From Massilia sp. Se16.2.3 (lineage in GTDB: Bacteria > Pseudomonadota > Gammaproteobacteria > Burkholderiales > Burkholderiaceae_D), in NCBI RefSeq assembly GCF_014171595.1, contig NZ_CP050451.1, positions 4,836,001-4,900,000 of the forward strand: 64,000 bases of DNA. Reading direction: 5' to 3'. Position 1 is the stretch's first letter, and every line of letters starts with the position of its first letter. Both the position numbers and the translations under genes were made by a program. Under the pieces are notes generated by a model. That model ran no database searches. It saw only the letters and a program-made list of their open reading frames with translations, and had not been told where the DNA came from. Shown piece after piece: positions 28,981-39,201 of the stretch.

Positions 28981-29427
28981 GTTGCTCAGGCCGCAAGTCT
29001 AACCGATCGGCCGAGCCCGCGCGGGACGGCAGGGCGTGCCGGCAGCGGGCAGCGGCGGCAGTTCAGCAACCCGGCGGTTCAGCTGCGCAAAGGCGCCAGC
29101 GGATCAGCGCTTGCGCAGCAGGCGCGCGAACAGCGACGAGATGGAGCGGGTCGGGATCAATTTCACGAGTGGGCCGGGATGATTGCAGCGGGAGGTAATG
29201 GTCATGGTTGTGTGCTCCGAAACAATGTTTGTCAGGATAGCCATACTGATGAGTTCGCTCTGTGCGCCAGTTCGCATAGCGTGACAGGCGCGCATGACGG
29301 GCACGTGACAAGCGCGCGCGGCGCACCGGGTTTGATCCATATCATGGATATCACGCTGCTGCGTCCTACTCTTTTGAGTGGGATCAGCCGTTTCGGGGAG
29401 TTCCAACACACACCAGGGAGAAACGAG
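28981..29427. promoter_or_regulatory. Intergenic region with FNR-like box
   Basis: This 447-bp gap holds, at 29332-29345, TTGATCCATATCAT. It matches the FNR/Anr consensus TTGATnnnnATCAA at nine of ten positions and lies 82 bp before the PRC-barrel start. A small leftward peptide frame (29104-29205) is listed separately. Nothing else was recognised. Confidence 0.4.
29104..29205 (-). CDS. Possible small basic peptide
   Basis: A 33-codon frame encodes a basic peptide beginning MTITSRCNHPGPLVKLIP and ending SSLFARLLRKR. GGAG lies about 8 bases before the ATG. The C-terminal amphipathic, arginine-rich helix is compatible with a membrane-active or leader peptide. There is no homologue I can name and the frame is short, so chance cannot be excluded. 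Confidence 0.25.
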   Translation of the reverse strand: MTITSRCNHPGPLVKLIPTRSISSLFARLLRKR

Positions 29428-30159
29428 ATGAGCTATGCAGATCGTGACAAATACGGGATGTACAAAGGCAGCAGCAGCGCAGGTCCGGGGCCGGCGCTGA
29501 TGGGCGCCGACACCCTGATCGGCGACCACGTCGTCAATGGCGCCGACGAAAGGCTCGGCGACATCAAGGAAATCATGCTCGACATGAACAGCGGCCAGGT
29601 CGCTTATGCCGTGCTCGCTTTCGGCGGCTTCCTCGGCCTGGGCGAAAAGCTCTTTGCCGTGCCATGGCAGGCCCTGCACCTGGACACCGTGCACAAGCGC
29701 TTCGTGCTGAACATGGACAAGGAGAGGCTGAAAACCGCACCCGGCTTCAACAAGGACGCCTGGCCCGACATGAGCGACGTCGGCTGGGCCAGCCAGATCC
29801 ACACCTTCTACGGCACCGATCCCCAGCGCAGCGGGGCGCCGACCATGGGCCCCGGTTCCATGATGGGCGGCATGGGCAGGGCCGGCTCGGGCATGGCGTC
29901 CGGCATGGGCGCGGGCATGGGCGGCAGCATGGGAGCCGGGCACGCCGGCTCGAGCTCGGGCAGCAGCTATGGCGCCGGTGGCGGCATGGGTAGCGCCGGG
30001 GGCGGCTCGGTTGGCGGGGCCGGCGGCGGCGTGTCGGGCACGGGCGTGAGCGACGACTCGGCACTCGGCACCGGAGGCGGCGGCAGCATCGACCCGCGCC
30101 CAGGCAACCTCGGCGACGACAAGGACATCAGCAAGATTCGGGGTAGCAATATCGGCTGA
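29428..30159 (+). CDS. PRC-barrel domain protein with Gly/Met/Ser-rich tail
   Basis: 243 residues. The PRC-barrel core covers residues ~22-95: GADTLIGDHVVNGADERLGD, IKEIMLDMNSGQVAYAVLAF and GGFLGLGEKLFAVPWQAL. The C-terminal ~110 residues are low-complexity (MGGMGRAGSGMASGMGAG and GGGSVGGAGGG), ending DDKDISKIRGSNIG. The ATG is preceded by GGGAGAAACGAG. Proteins of this type are common stress or surface-attached proteins in Burkholderiales, but the function is not known. An FNR-like box 82 bp upstream suggests oxygen-responsive control. It is convergent with hrpA. Confidence 0.75.
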   Translation: MSYADRDKYGMYKGSSSAGPGPALMGADTLIGDHVVNGADERLGDIKEIMLDMNSGQVAYAVLAFGGFLGLGEKLFAVPWQALHLDTVHKRFVLNMDKERLKTAPGFNKDAWPDMSDVGWASQIHTFYGTDPQRSGAPTMGPGSMMGGMGRAGSGMASGMGAGMGGSMGAGHAGSSSGSSYGAGGGMGSAGGGSVGGAGGGVSGTGVSDDSALGTGGGGSIDPRPGNLGDDKDISKIRGSNIG

Positions 30160-30165
30160 CCCCGG

Positions 30166-30204
30166 GGTGGCGCCACGCAGGCCACTGGCCGGCACGGCGC
30201 CACC
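30166..30204. terminator. Possible bidirectional terminator hairpin
   Basis: GGTGGCGCC (30166-30174) and GGCGCCACC (30196-30204) form a 9-bp stem between the convergent PRC-barrel and hrpA genes. There is no long T tract, so termination efficiency is uncertain. Confidence 0.35.
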
Positions 30205-33200
30205 TTACCTGATCATCGACTCCCACACCTTCTGCAAGCGCTTTGCCGACACCGGCATCGGCGTGCGCAGCTCCTGCGCGAACAGGGACACGCGCAATTC
30301 CTCCAGCATCCAGCGGTATTCCGTCATGCGCGGATCATTGCTTTTTCCCGGCTGTCTGGAGATGCGCTGCCACTGGCTGGCGGCGCTCTGCCACTCCGCC
30401 ATCAGCTGGGCGTCGCGCGAAGGGTTGCCGCGCAGCTTTTCCAGGCGCACGTTCATCGCTTTCAGGTAGCGCGGGAAGTGCGCCAGCTGGCTGTACTCGT
30501 TGTCGGCGATAAAACGCTTGTGCACCAGGCCCTGCAGCTGCGCCTGCATGTCGGCAGCGACCGCCGGCGGCAAGCCGTTCAGGCGTTTCGGCATGCCATG
30601 GAACTCGGCCAGGATGGAACCGACCAGGCGCGCGATCTCGTTGATCAGGAGGCCAATGCGGCCCTTGCCTTCATCCTTGCGCTTGTTGAAGGACTCCGCG
30701 CTTGTGGGCAGCGGGTCCTGCAGGCAGGCGATGTCGATCGCCTTCTGCACGATCTGGTCGCGCAGCTCTTCCTGCGAGCCGACCGTCATGAACTGCATGC
30801 CCATCCCCTGCAGGCCGGGGATGTTCTTCTCGGCGAATTTCAACTGGTCCTTCAGCTGCAGCGCGAACAGGCGGCGCAGGCCGACGCGGTGGGTGCGCGC
30901 GGCCACGTTCGGGTCGTCGAACACTTCCAGGTCGCAGTGGCTGCCCTTGTCGACCAGGGCCGGGAAGCCGATCAGCGTCAGCTTGCCCTGGGTGATCTCG
31001 AGCAGCTCGGGCAGCACGCCGAAGGTCCAGCTGGTGAGTCCCGTATGCTGGCCGGCGGCGGCTGCCGGCGCGTTCGTGGCCGGTGCGTTGCCGCCCTTGG
31101 CTTTTGCAGCAGGCGCCCCGCCCTTCGCCGGACCAGGCGCGGCTGCCGGCGTCGGCGCCAGCGGTGACGGCGACTTCGCCACCACGGCCGGTGCCGATGC
31201 TGTCAGAGGTGCGGCCATCTTCTGGAAGCTCTGGCGCGCCTGCCCGCCCAGTTCCGCCTGCAGGGTCGCCAGGTTGCGGCCCATGTCGAGCTGGCGTCCG
31301 TGCTCGTCGATCACCTTGAAGTTCATGAACAGGTGCGCCGGCAGGGTCTCGATCTTGAAGTCGCCGGTCAGGACGTTCACGCCGGTCTCGGCGCGGATAT
31401 CCAGGATCAGCACGTCGATCAGGTCGCCACGGCCGAAGGCACGCGCCGCATGGATGCGTTCGACGAAACGGGCCGCGTAGTCCGGCAGCGGCACGCAGTG
31501 GCGGCGCAGCTTCTGCGGCAGGGATTTGAGCAGCAGGTGCACTTTCTCCTTCAGCATGCCCGGCACCAGCCAGGCCGCGCGCTCGAGCGGAATCTGGTTC
31601 AGTGCGAACAGTGGCACCGACAAGGTCACGCCATCGCGCAGGCTGCCCGGCTCGAAGTGGTACGAGAGTCCCATCTCGATGCCGGTGACGTTCATCGTCT
31701 TCGGGAAGAGTTCCGTCGTGACACCAGCCGCTTCGTGGCGCATCAACTCTTCGCGGTTCAGGAACAGCAGCTTCGGGTTGTCGCGCGACGCGTCCTTGTA
31801 CCACTTCTCGAACCCGGCGCCGTTGACCACGTCCTGCGGAATCTCGGCGTCGTAGAAGGCGGCGATCAGCTCGTCGTCGACCAGCACGTCCTGGCGGCGC
31901 GATTTATGCTCGAGGTTCTCGATCTCTTTGACCAGCTTGTGGTTGTGCGCGTAGAACGCCGAGCGGGTTTCGTAGTCGCCCGCTACCAGCGCATCGCGGA
32001 TGAAGATCTGACGCGCCTCGTACGGATTGTGCAACGCGTGGTTGATGCGGCGGCCGCTGTAGACGACGATGCCGTACAGGGTCGCGCGTTCCAGTGCGCT
32101 CACCTGCGCCGGACGCTTCTCCCAGCGCGGTTCGCCCCAGGATTTCTTCAGCAGGTGCGCGCCGATCTTCTCGACCCACTCGGGCTGGATCTGCGCCACG
32201 CAGCGCGCGTACAGGCGCGTGGTCTCGACCAGTTCGGCGGCCATGATCCACTTGCCCGGCTTTTTCGTCAGCGAGGAACCCGGCCAGACGTGGAACTTGA
32301 TGCCGCGCGCGCCAAGATAGCCCGCGCCCGGCTCGTCCTCGCCCTTGAAGCCGATATTACCGAGCAGGCCGGTGAGCAGCGCCATGTGCAGCTGGTCGTA
32401 GGTGGCGGCGGCCGCGTTCAGGCGCCAGCCCTGCTCGCGCACGATGGTGAGCAGCTGCGAATGCACGTCGCGCCACTCGCGCAGGCGCACCTGCGACAGG
32501 AAATTGGCGCGGCAGTTTTCCTGCAGCAGGCGGTTCGATTTCTTGTGCTCGATCGCGTCTTCGAACCAGGCCCAGATCTTCAGGTAGCTGAGGAACTCGG
32601 ACTTCTCGTCGGCGAATTTCTTATGCTTCTCGTCGGCCTGCTGCTGGTATTCCATCGGCCGGTCGCGCGGGTCCTGCACCGACAGCGCCGAGGCAATCAC
32701 CAGCATTTCGCTCAAGCAGTCGTTGTCGACCGCCGCCAGGATCATGCGGCCCACGCGCGGGTCCAGCGGCAGCTTGGCCAGTTTGCGGCCCAGGGGCGTG
32801 AGTTCGTTCGTCTCGTCGACCGCGCCCACTTCCTGCAGCAATTGATAGCCGTCGGCGATCGCCCGGCCTTGCGGCGGTTCGATGAAGGGGAAGGTCTCGA
32901 CGTCCGTCAGGTGCAAGGACTTCATGCGCAGGATGACGGCGGCCAGCGAGGAGCGCAGGATCTCGGGGTCGGTGAATTTCGGCCGCTGGTTGAAATCGTC
33001 TTCCTCGTACAGGCGGATGCAGACGCCGTCGGCCACGCGGCCGCAGCGGCCGGCGCGCTGGTTCGCGGCCGACTGCGCGACCGGCTCCACCTGCAGCTGC
33101 TCGACCTTGTTGCGGAAGCTGTAGCGCTTCATGCGCGCGAGACCCGTATCGACCACGTAGCGGATGCCGGGCACGGTCAGCGAGGTCTCGGCCACGTTCG

Positions 33201-34578
33201 TCGCCAGCACGATGCGGCGCGCGTTCGTGGTGCGGAAGACGCGATCCTGCTCTTCCACCGACAGGCGCGCGAACAGCGGCAGGATTTCCACATGGGGCGG
33301 ATGGTGCTTGCGCAAGGCCTCGGCGCAGTCGCGGATCTCGCGCTCGCCCGGCAGGAACACGAGCACGTCGCCCGAACCGATGCGGCACAGTTCATCCACG
33401 CCGTCGACCACGGCATCGATCAGGTCGCGCTTCTCGCGGGCCTGCTGGGCCTTGGGAGCAGGCTTGTTGTCGACGCCGCCGCTTCCACCACCTGCGGCGA
33501 CCGGATCCCGGTCCACCGGGCGATAACGCACCTCTACCTTGTACAGGCGGCCCGACACCTCGATCACCGGTACCTTCTTCTCGCCCTGCTGGAAGTGGCG
33601 CGCGAAGCGCTCGGCGTCGATCGTCGCCGAAGTGATGATCACCTTCAGGTCCGGGCGGCGCGGCAGCAGCTGCTTCAGGTAGCCGAGCAGGAAGTCGATG
33701 TTCAGGCTGCGTTCGTGCGCCTCGTCGATGATGATGGTGTCGTAGGCACGCAGCAGCGGATCGGTCTGGGTTTCGGCCAGCAGGATACCGTCGGTCATCA
33801 GCTTGACCGAGGCGCCCGGCTGCAGCGTGTCGTTGAAGCGCACCTTGAAGCCGACGTGTTCGCCCAGCGGCGAGCCGAGTTCCTGGGCGATGCGTTTCGC
33901 GGTCGAGGACGCGGCGATACGGCGCGGCTGGGTGTGGCCGATCATGGCGTGCTCGCCGCGGCCCAGTTCCAGGCAAATCTTCGGTAGCTGGGTGGTCTTG
34001 CCCGAGCCGGTCTCGCCGGAGACGATGACGACCTGGTTCTCCATCAGGGCCTTGGCGATTTCGGCGCGGCGTCCCGAGACGGGCAGGTCTTCGGGATAGG
34101 TGATCGGAGGAGCGGCGTACGTACGCGCGGTGCGCGCGGTGCTTTCTCGGCAGCCGGCGCGCGTTCGCGTGGCATGCGTTCGCCCTGAGCACGCGCGCCT
34201 TGCGGACGGTTCTCGTCTTGCGGCCGTGCTTCACCGCGCGGGCGCGGTTCGTCTGCGGCCGTGCTTCGCCCGCGCACGCGGTCCGGTTTGCGGACGCGGC
34301 GCACGCTGGGTGCGCTCGCCCTGCGGCCGTGGTGCACGCCCCTCGCCTTCCGCGCGCACGGGCCGCGGCTGTCCGCCGCGCGCTTCGCCGGCAGTGCGCC
34401 CTGGCGTGCGCTCTTCGCCCGGATGCCTGCGCTCGGGCTTCGTCTGCAGGACTTCGCCCGTCTGCGTCAGCGGTGCGCGCAACTCGGCATTCGCCCGTTC
34501 GCGCGCCGGGTTCGATTCAGGCTGGGGAACTGCTGCGCGCGCCGTGTCCGGCGAAGGCTTGTTACTCTGTTCAGACAT
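30205..34578 (-). CDS. hrpA: ATP-dependent RNA helicase HrpA (N-terminus frameshifted)
   Basis: About 1,450 residues. The helicase core has Walker A GETGSGKTTQLPK, the DEAH box TIIIDEAHERSLNIDFLL, SATID (motif III), VFLPGEREI, TNVAETSLTVPGI and QRAGRCGRVADG (motif VI). The family-specific long C-terminal domain is complete to LQKVWESMIR. HrpA is a cytoplasmic RNA helicase linked to mRNA processing and ribosome rescue. The first ~170 residues (start MSEQSNKPSPDTARAAVP at 34578) are a Pro/Ala/Arg/Glu-rich disordered tail. It is broken by at least two frame changes (near 34230 and 34115) before reaching YPEDLPVSGRRAEIAKAL. A shorter start downstream would leave the helicase whole. It is divergent from argA with a 45-bp gap. 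Confidence 0.88.
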
Positions 34579-34623
34579 TGTTTTTACGAGGTATTTGGTG
34601 CGCAAGTCGCGCAGCGAATTATA

Positions 34624-35946
34624 ATGCGGCAAATGGAAAACCCTACCCAATTCGTCCAGTGGCTGCGTTCTGTCGCGCCGTATATTCATGCCTTTGGCGG
34701 CAAGACGTTTGTTGTTGCATTTCCCGGCGAACTGGTCGCTGCCGGCGCCCTGCCGGTGCTGGCGCAAGACCTGTCCCTGCTGGTCGCACTCGGCATTCGC
34801 GTCGTGCTGGTACACGGTTCGCGTCCGCAGGTGGCCGAACAGCTGGCGCTGCGCAGCGTCGAGGGCCGCTTCCACAACGGCGTACGCATCACCGACACCG
34901 CCGCAATGGAATGCGCGAAGGAAGCTGCGGGCGAACTGCGTCTCGATATCGAGGCCGCTTTCAGCCAGGGCCTGCCGAACACGCCGATGTCGAACGCCCA
35001 GATCAGCATCGTCTCCGGCAACTTCGTCGTCGCCCGTCCGCTGGGCGTGATCGACGGCGTCGACTTCGAACTGACCGGCATGACCCGCAAGATCGCCGCC
35101 GACAAGATCGCCCCGATCCTGCAGACCGAGGACAACCTGGTGCTGCTCTCGCCGCTGGGCTTCTCGCCGACCGGCGAAGTGTTCAACCTGACGATGGAAG
35201 ATGTTGCGGCCTCGGCGGCGATCGCCCTGCATGCCGACAAGCTGATCTTCATCACCGAAACGCCGATGATGTCGGATGCCGCCGGCACCGAGATCCGCGA
35301 ACTGTCCTCGCACCAGGCCGAGGCCGTGCTGCAGGCGAACTTCCTGCCGCCGGACGCGGCCTTCTACCTGCGCCATGCGATCAAGGCCTGCAACAGCGGC
35401 GTCGACCGCGCCCACATCGTTCCTTTCGAGATGGATGGCTCGGCCCTGCTCGAGCTGTTCACCCACGATGGCGTGGGCACCATGATCAGCCACGAAAACC
35501 TGGAAAGCCTGCGCCAGGCCACAATTGAGGACGTCGGCGGAATTATCAAGCTGATCGAACCACTGGAAGCGGACGGCACGCTGGTGTATCGCGGCCGCGA
35601 ACTGATCGAGCGCGAAATCGACCAGTTCTCCGTCATCGAGCACGACGGCGTGATTTTCGGCTGCGCGGCGCTGTATCCGTTCCCCGAAGCGAAGATGGGC
35701 GAGATGGCCTGCCTGACGGTCAACCCGGACGTGCAGGCCCAGGGCGATGGCGAGCGCATCCTGAAGCACATCGAGAACCGCGCGCGCGCTTCGGGCCTGA
35801 CCAAACTGTTCGTGCTGACGACCCGCACCGCGCACTGGTTCAAGAAGCGCGGCTTCCAGCCGGCCAGCGTGGACGACCTGCCGAAGGACCGCCAGCACAT
35901 GTATAACTGGCAGCGCAAGTCACAGATTTTCATCAAGACTTTATAA
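34624..35946 (+). CDS. argA: N-acetylglutamate synthase (amino-acid N-acetyltransferase)
   Basis: 440 residues. The N-terminal amino-acid-kinase fold has [38 protein letters not shown] and the [17 protein letters not shown] block. The C-terminal GNAT acetyltransferase domain has [20 protein letters not shown] (acetyl-CoA loop) and [18 protein letters not shown]. It makes N-acetylglutamate from glutamate and acetyl-CoA, the first step of arginine synthesis. Length is normal. ATG 34624 is used; ATG 34633, giving MENPTQF, is equally plausible. It is followed 32 bp later by the yggX gene. Confidence 0.92.
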   Translation: MRQMENPTQFVQWLRSVAPYIHAFGGKTFVVAFPGELVAAGALPVLAQDLSLLVALGIRVVLVHGSRPQVAEQLALRSVEGRFHNGVRITDTAAMECAKEAAGELRLDIEAAFSQGLPNTPMSNAQISIVSGNFVVARPLGVIDGVDFELTGMTRKIAADKIAPILQTEDNLVLLSPLGFSPTGEVFNLTMEDVAASAAIALHADKLIFITETPMMSDAAGTEIRELSSHQAEAVLQANFLPPDAAFYLRHAIKACNSGVDRAHIVPFEMDGSALLELFTHDGVGTMISHENLESLRQATIEDVGGIIKLIEPLEADGTLVYRGRELIEREIDQFSVIEHDGVIFGCAALYPFPEAKMGEMACLTVNPDVQAQGDGERILKHIENRARASGLTKLFVLTTRTAHWFKKRGFQPASVDDLPKDRQHMYNWQRKSQIFIKTL

Positions 35947-35978
35947 TCGCTGTTTTCTCACCGAATCTGGAGCGCATC

Positions 35979-36251
35979 ATGGCCCGTATGGTCAACTGCA
36001 TCAAGTTACAAAAGGAAGCCGAAGGCCTGGACTTCCCGCCCGTCCCCGGCGAAATGGGCAAGAAGCTGTATCTGTCGGTGTCGAAGGAAGCCTGGCAGGC
36101 CTGGCTGAAACACCAGACCATGCTGATCAACGAGAATCGCCTGAACCTGGCCGACGACCGCGCGCGCAAGTACCTGGCGACGCAGATGGAAAAGCATTTC
36201 TTCGGCGAAGGCGCGGATCAGGCTGTGGGTTACGTGCCGCCGACGGCGTAA
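35979..36251 (+). CDS. yggX: Fe(2+)-trafficking protein YggX
   Basis: 90 residues starting [20 protein letters not shown], with the conserved single cysteine in the VNCIKL motif near residue 7. [35 protein letters not shown] and [15 protein letters not shown] follow. Length and sequence match YggX, which protects iron-sulfur clusters against oxidative damage and helps iron supply in the cytoplasm. It lies downstream of argA and ends before a strong terminator. Confidence 0.93.
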   Translation: MARMVNCIKLQKEAEGLDFPPVPGEMGKKLYLSVSKEAWQAWLKHQTMLINENRLNLADDRARKYLATQMEKHFFGEGADQAVGYVPPTA

Positions 36252-36277
36252 GTACTACGTCCTCATCGGGACCTCGA

Positions 36278-36305
36278 GGCGGGCTTCAGGCCCGCCTTTG
36301 TTTTT
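36278..36305 (+). terminator. Rho-independent terminator after yggX
   Basis: GGCGGGC, loop TTCAG, GCCCGCC, then TTTGTTTTT. The 7-bp GC stem with a T tract lies 27 bp after the yggX stop. Confidence 0.85.
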
Positions 36306-36311
36306 GTGGTT

Positions 36312-36455
36312 CGTAGGGTGGGCTCTCGAGCCCACGCTGTCGTACTGTCGCGTACCGCACAGTCAGTAAATGTCCGCTGTTCATGCACTGCAACCTGATG
36401 GATGCGTTTCGACATGGATGGGCTCGACGGCGTGGGCTCGAGAGCCCACCCTACT
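36312..36455. repeat. Inverted pair of GTAGGGTGGGC palindromes
   Basis: One copy, CGTAGGGTGGGC-TCTCGA-GCCCACGC (36312-36337), and its exact inverted twin (36430-36455) enclose ~92 bp without a gene. Each copy is itself a hairpin. The right copy overlaps the stop codon of the DUF488 gene (TAG at 36451-36453). Confidence 0.7.
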
Positions 36456-37023
36456 CACAGCAGCCTTCAGCTTTCGTCGCTTCCGGAGCCTCTCCTGATT
36501 CCTCCGGTGGATACAGGATCCGCGTCCCCTCCACGCTTGCAAACGGCGTCAACTTCGCCGGCCGCCGCTTGCCCGGGTTGATGATGTGCTCGACCGGAAT
36601 GCCGCGCACCAGCAGCGCATCCGCCACCAGCGAGCGGTGGCAGCGCCAGGGAACCGACTCGGCGCACATCAGCGCGCAGCGCGTGGTGGCGGCCAGCGCG
36701 ATCACCATCTCGACGTTTTCCACGAATTCCGCCGTCTGCATGTAGTCGGCGTAGCCGCGAAACGAGGTATTGCGCCAGCCGCTGTTGGGCGAATCCTTGC
36801 GCGCACGGCGCAGGCCGCCAAGGCCCGGCACCTGGCGGTATTCGATGCCGGCCGCCGCCAGCGAGACGGGCAGCTGGTCCTGGCCGAACTGCGGGTTGTG
36901 GCGCGACTTGGGCACCGTGCGGATGTCGAGCAGGCAGGCGACGCCGTTCTCCTTGAGCAAGGCAATGAATTCTTCGATCGGCCGGTTCGAGTGGCCGATC
37001 GTGCAGACGAGGTCCGTGTTCAC
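36451..37023 (-). CDS. DUF488 family protein
   Basis: 190 residues, starting at GTG 37023. The family signature CTIGHSNRPIEEFIALLKEN opens the protein; LLDIRTVPKSRHNPQFG, YRQVPGLGG and CAESVPWRCHRSLVADALL follow. The C-A-E and C-H-R residues are the conserved putative active-site positions of DUF488. The biochemical function of the family is not established. The last codon and stop lie inside a repeated palindrome, so the natural C-terminus (EATKAEGCCE) may have been reshaped by the repeat. It is divergent from the DUF817 gene. Confidence 0.8.
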   Translation of the reverse strand: MNTDLVCTIGHSNRPIEEFIALLKENGVACLLDIRTVPKSRHNPQFGQDQLPVSLAAAGIEYRQVPGLGGLRRARKDSPNSGWRNTSFRGYADYMQTAEFVENVEMVIALAATTRCALMCAESVPWRCHRSLVADALLVRGIPVEHIINPGKRRPAKLTPFASVEGTRILYPPEESGEAPEATKAEGCCE

Positions 37024-37136
37024 TGGGGCACTCCAGAATGACTGAATGTGTATTGTCGCGCCGACAGGACTATACCGGCGCCGCCCAGCCCATCGTAGAA
37101 TGACGAGTCCGCCCCTTCCCGCTTCGGCGCACCGAC

Positions 37137-37985
37137 ATGAACATGATTGCCGCGATCGACAACCTGCTGCTCGACAACCGTCCGCGCCAGCTGGCCGGGC
37201 TGCGCCGCGGCCTGCTCGAGTTCTGGTATTTCGGCATCAAGAACGCGCGTTCCTGCCTGTTCGTCTTCCTGTTCATGGCAGCCGTCCTCCTGATGCCGCG
37301 CGCCGGCATCCTCGGCATCCCCCGCTACGACGTGCTCCTGCTCGTGGCTGTGGCAATCCAGTTCTGGATGGTGTTCTCGAAGCTGGAAACCTGGGACGAA
37401 CTGAAGGCCGTGTGCCTGTTCCACGTGGTCGGCTTCGCGCTGGAGGCCTTCAAGGTCTCGGGCAACATCCAGTCGTGGAGTTATCCGGATTTTGCCTACA
37501 CGAAATTGCTGGGCGTGCCGCTGTTTTCCGGCTTCATGTATGCGTCGGTCGGCAGCTATATCGTCCAGGCCTGGCGCCTGTTCGACCTGCGCATCCGCCA
37601 TCATCCGCCCTACTGGATGGCAGCGACCATCGCCATGCTCATCTACGCGAATTTCTTCACCCATCACTATATCGGCGATTACCGCTGGTACCTGGCCGCC
37701 TGCGCACTGGGCCTGTATTCGCGCACCGTCGTGATCTACCGCCCGCTCGACCGCGACCGGCAAATGCCGCTGATGCTGGGCTTCGTGCTGATCGGGTTCT
37801 TCATCTGGCTGGCCGAAAACATCGGCACCTTCTGGGGCGTGTGGCGGTATCCGAACCAGCTGGGCGCGTGGTCGCTGGTACACCTGAGCAAATGGAGTTC
37901 GTGGTCGCTGCTGGTGATCATGACCTTCACGATCGTCGCGAGCCTGAAGCACATCAAGAGCAAGATTCACATCGCCGAGCAATAG
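37137..37985 (+). CDS. DUF817 integral membrane protein
   Basis: 282 residues with about eight transmembrane helices. Family-like blocks are GLLEFWYFGIKNARSCLFVF, FWMVFSKLETWDELKAVCLF, HVVGFALEAFKVSGNIQSWS, FSGFMYASVGSYIVQAWRLF and FFIWLAENIGTFWGVWRYPN, ending WSSWSLLVIMTFTIVASLKH. These match the DUF817 family (YoaT-like), whose function is unknown. It is divergent from the DUF488 gene across 113 bp and convergent with the lipoprotein gene. Confidence 0.8.
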   Translation: MNMIAAIDNLLLDNRPRQLAGLRRGLLEFWYFGIKNARSCLFVFLFMAAVLLMPRAGILGIPRYDVLLLVAVAIQFWMVFSKLETWDELKAVCLFHVVGFALEAFKVSGNIQSWSYPDFAYTKLLGVPLFSGFMYASVGSYIVQAWRLFDLRIRHHPPYWMAATIAMLIYANFFTHHYIGDYRWYLAACALGLYSRTVVIYRPLDRDRQMPLMLGFVLIGFFIWLAENIGTFWGVWRYPNQLGAWSLVHLSKWSSWSLLVIMTFTIVASLKHIKSKIHIAEQ

Positions 37986-38075
37986 CCGGAGCGGCTAGCT
38001 GACCTGGAGGAGAGAAAGGCGAAAGGCTCCGCACAGCCGCGTGTCTGCCCCACAGAAAGGCGGCTGCCGGAGACA

Positions 38076-38098
38076 CGGCACCGACAGAATCGGTGCCG
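38076..38098. terminator. GC-rich hairpin between convergent genes
   Basis: CGGCACCGA, loop CAGAA, TCGGTGCCG form a 9-bp perfect stem between DUF817 (+) and the lipoprotein gene (-). There is no T tract, so it may be a weak bidirectional terminator or another structured element. Confidence 0.4.
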
Positions 38099-38121
38099 CA
38101 ACGGAGGGACCTCCGAAAACT

Positions 38122-38529
38122 TTACTTGGAAGCGTCCTGCATCTTTTCGCCAGCCTTCTCGAGGCCCTTGCCGGCCTTTTCGGTGACGTTGGCGGCGCCT
38201 TCCTTGACGTCCTGGCCGGCTTCGCGGGTTTCCTGCTTCACTTCGGCGCCGGCTTGCTTCAGGTTCTCGCCCGTGCGCTCGGCGGCGTTCTCGATTTTAT
38301 CGCCGGCATGGTCAGCGGCCTGGCCAACGTTCTCGGCAGCGCGCTCGGTGGTTGCACCGACGACGGCAGCGCCTTCCTTCACGTCGCTGGCGACAGCGGC
38401 GCCAGCCTGGTCGACGGCCTTGCCGGCTTCCTGGGCAGGACCGGTCGATGGATCGTTATCGGCTTTTTTGCAGCCGGTAGCCAGGACCGCGACAGCCAGC
38501 ATCAGTGCGGAGAGGGTGGTCTTGTTCAT
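38122..38529 (-). CDS. Alanine/glycine-rich heptad-repeat lipoprotein
   Basis: 135 residues. The signal peptide ends in a lipobox LATGC at residues ~17-21, so the mature protein should be a lipoprotein starting at cysteine. The rest is a long amphipathic helix built from repeats such as AGKAVDQAGAAVASDVKEGA, ENVGQAADHAGDKIENAAER and ENLKQAGAEVKQETREAGQD. The pattern is like LEA/CsbD-type stress proteins. An AAGGAG lies 7 bases before the ATG. It is probably an envelope stress protein; no specific function can be assigned. Confidence 0.75.
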   Translation of the reverse strand: MNKTTLSALMLAVAVLATGCKKADNDPSTGPAQEAGKAVDQAGAAVASDVKEGAAVVGATTERAAENVGQAADHAGDKIENAAERTGENLKQAGAEVKQETREAGQDVKEGAANVTEKAGKGLEKAGEKMQDASK

Positions 38530-38751
38530 GGTGGAACTCCTTATCAATTTGTTATGAATAAGATTACCGCTTTCGAAAAAAAGATGCCACACGTTACATT
38601 TGTTACGAGTGCGACGATAGGAATCCGCTTCCAGCTTCCAGGTGCGCGCGATCCGGTTACACTCGCGGCCAGCACGCAATCGACACGCATGTCGCACACA
38701 TCAGGGAACGATTTTGAGGACTGAACAATCACAGCAAACCGGGAACCCGAC

Positions 38752-39150
38752 GTGACGGTCCCTATTAACCCGGCTGAAGTCGAATTCATTGCCATTCGCG
38801 CGCAGGGACCGGGCGGGCAGAACGTCAACAAGGTGTCCTGCGCCGTGCACGCGCGCTTCGACGTGCATGCCTCGTCGCTGCCGCCGCATATCAAGGAGCG
38901 CTTGCTGGAGTTACGCGATGCCCGCGTCACCCGCGAGGGCGTCGTGGTGCTCAAGGCGCAGAGTTCGCGCAGCCTGGAACAGAACAAGGAAGACGCGCTG
39001 GGCCGCTTGCAGGCGCTGGTCGACCAGGCGGCCGTGGTGCCGGTCGTACGCCGTCCGACGAAACCGACGCGCGGCTCGCAGCGGCGCCGGCTGGACGAAA
39101 AAACGCGCAGCGGCCAGATCAAGGCGCTGCGCGGCAGGGTGACCGACTAG
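38752..39150 (+). CDS. arfB: Alternative ribosome-rescue factor ArfB (YaeJ)
   Basis: 132 residues starting at GTG 38752. The GGQ peptidyl-tRNA hydrolase motif appears as RAQGPGGQNVNKVSCAVHAR near residue 20. The C-terminal tail is rich in basic residues (RRPTKPTRGSQRRRLDEKTR), which in ArfB enters the empty mRNA channel of stalled ribosomes. The length is right for ArfB, and it lacks the codon-reading domains of release factors RF1/RF2. It acts on non-stop ribosomes in the cytoplasm. It is transcribed alone. Confidence 0.9.
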   Translation: MTVPINPAEVEFIAIRAQGPGGQNVNKVSCAVHARFDVHASSLPPHIKERLLELRDARVTREGVVVLKAQSSRSLEQNKEDALGRLQALVDQAAVVPVVRRPTKPTRGSQRRRLDEKTRSGQIKALRGRVTD

Positions 39151-39201
39151 GAACTGGCGCGGCAGATATGCCGGCGCCGTCTCTTCAAGCCGCCGGCAGC
39201 A

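Noticed and set aside
31300..33987. Plus-strand open frame of ~895 codons
   Set aside because: Antisense to hrpA, whose helicase motifs are unmistakable; no motifs in the shadow.
36252..36450. Small gene between yggX and DUF488
   Set aside because: The stretch holds a terminator and two copies of a palindromic repeat; the short frames there have no ribosome binding site.
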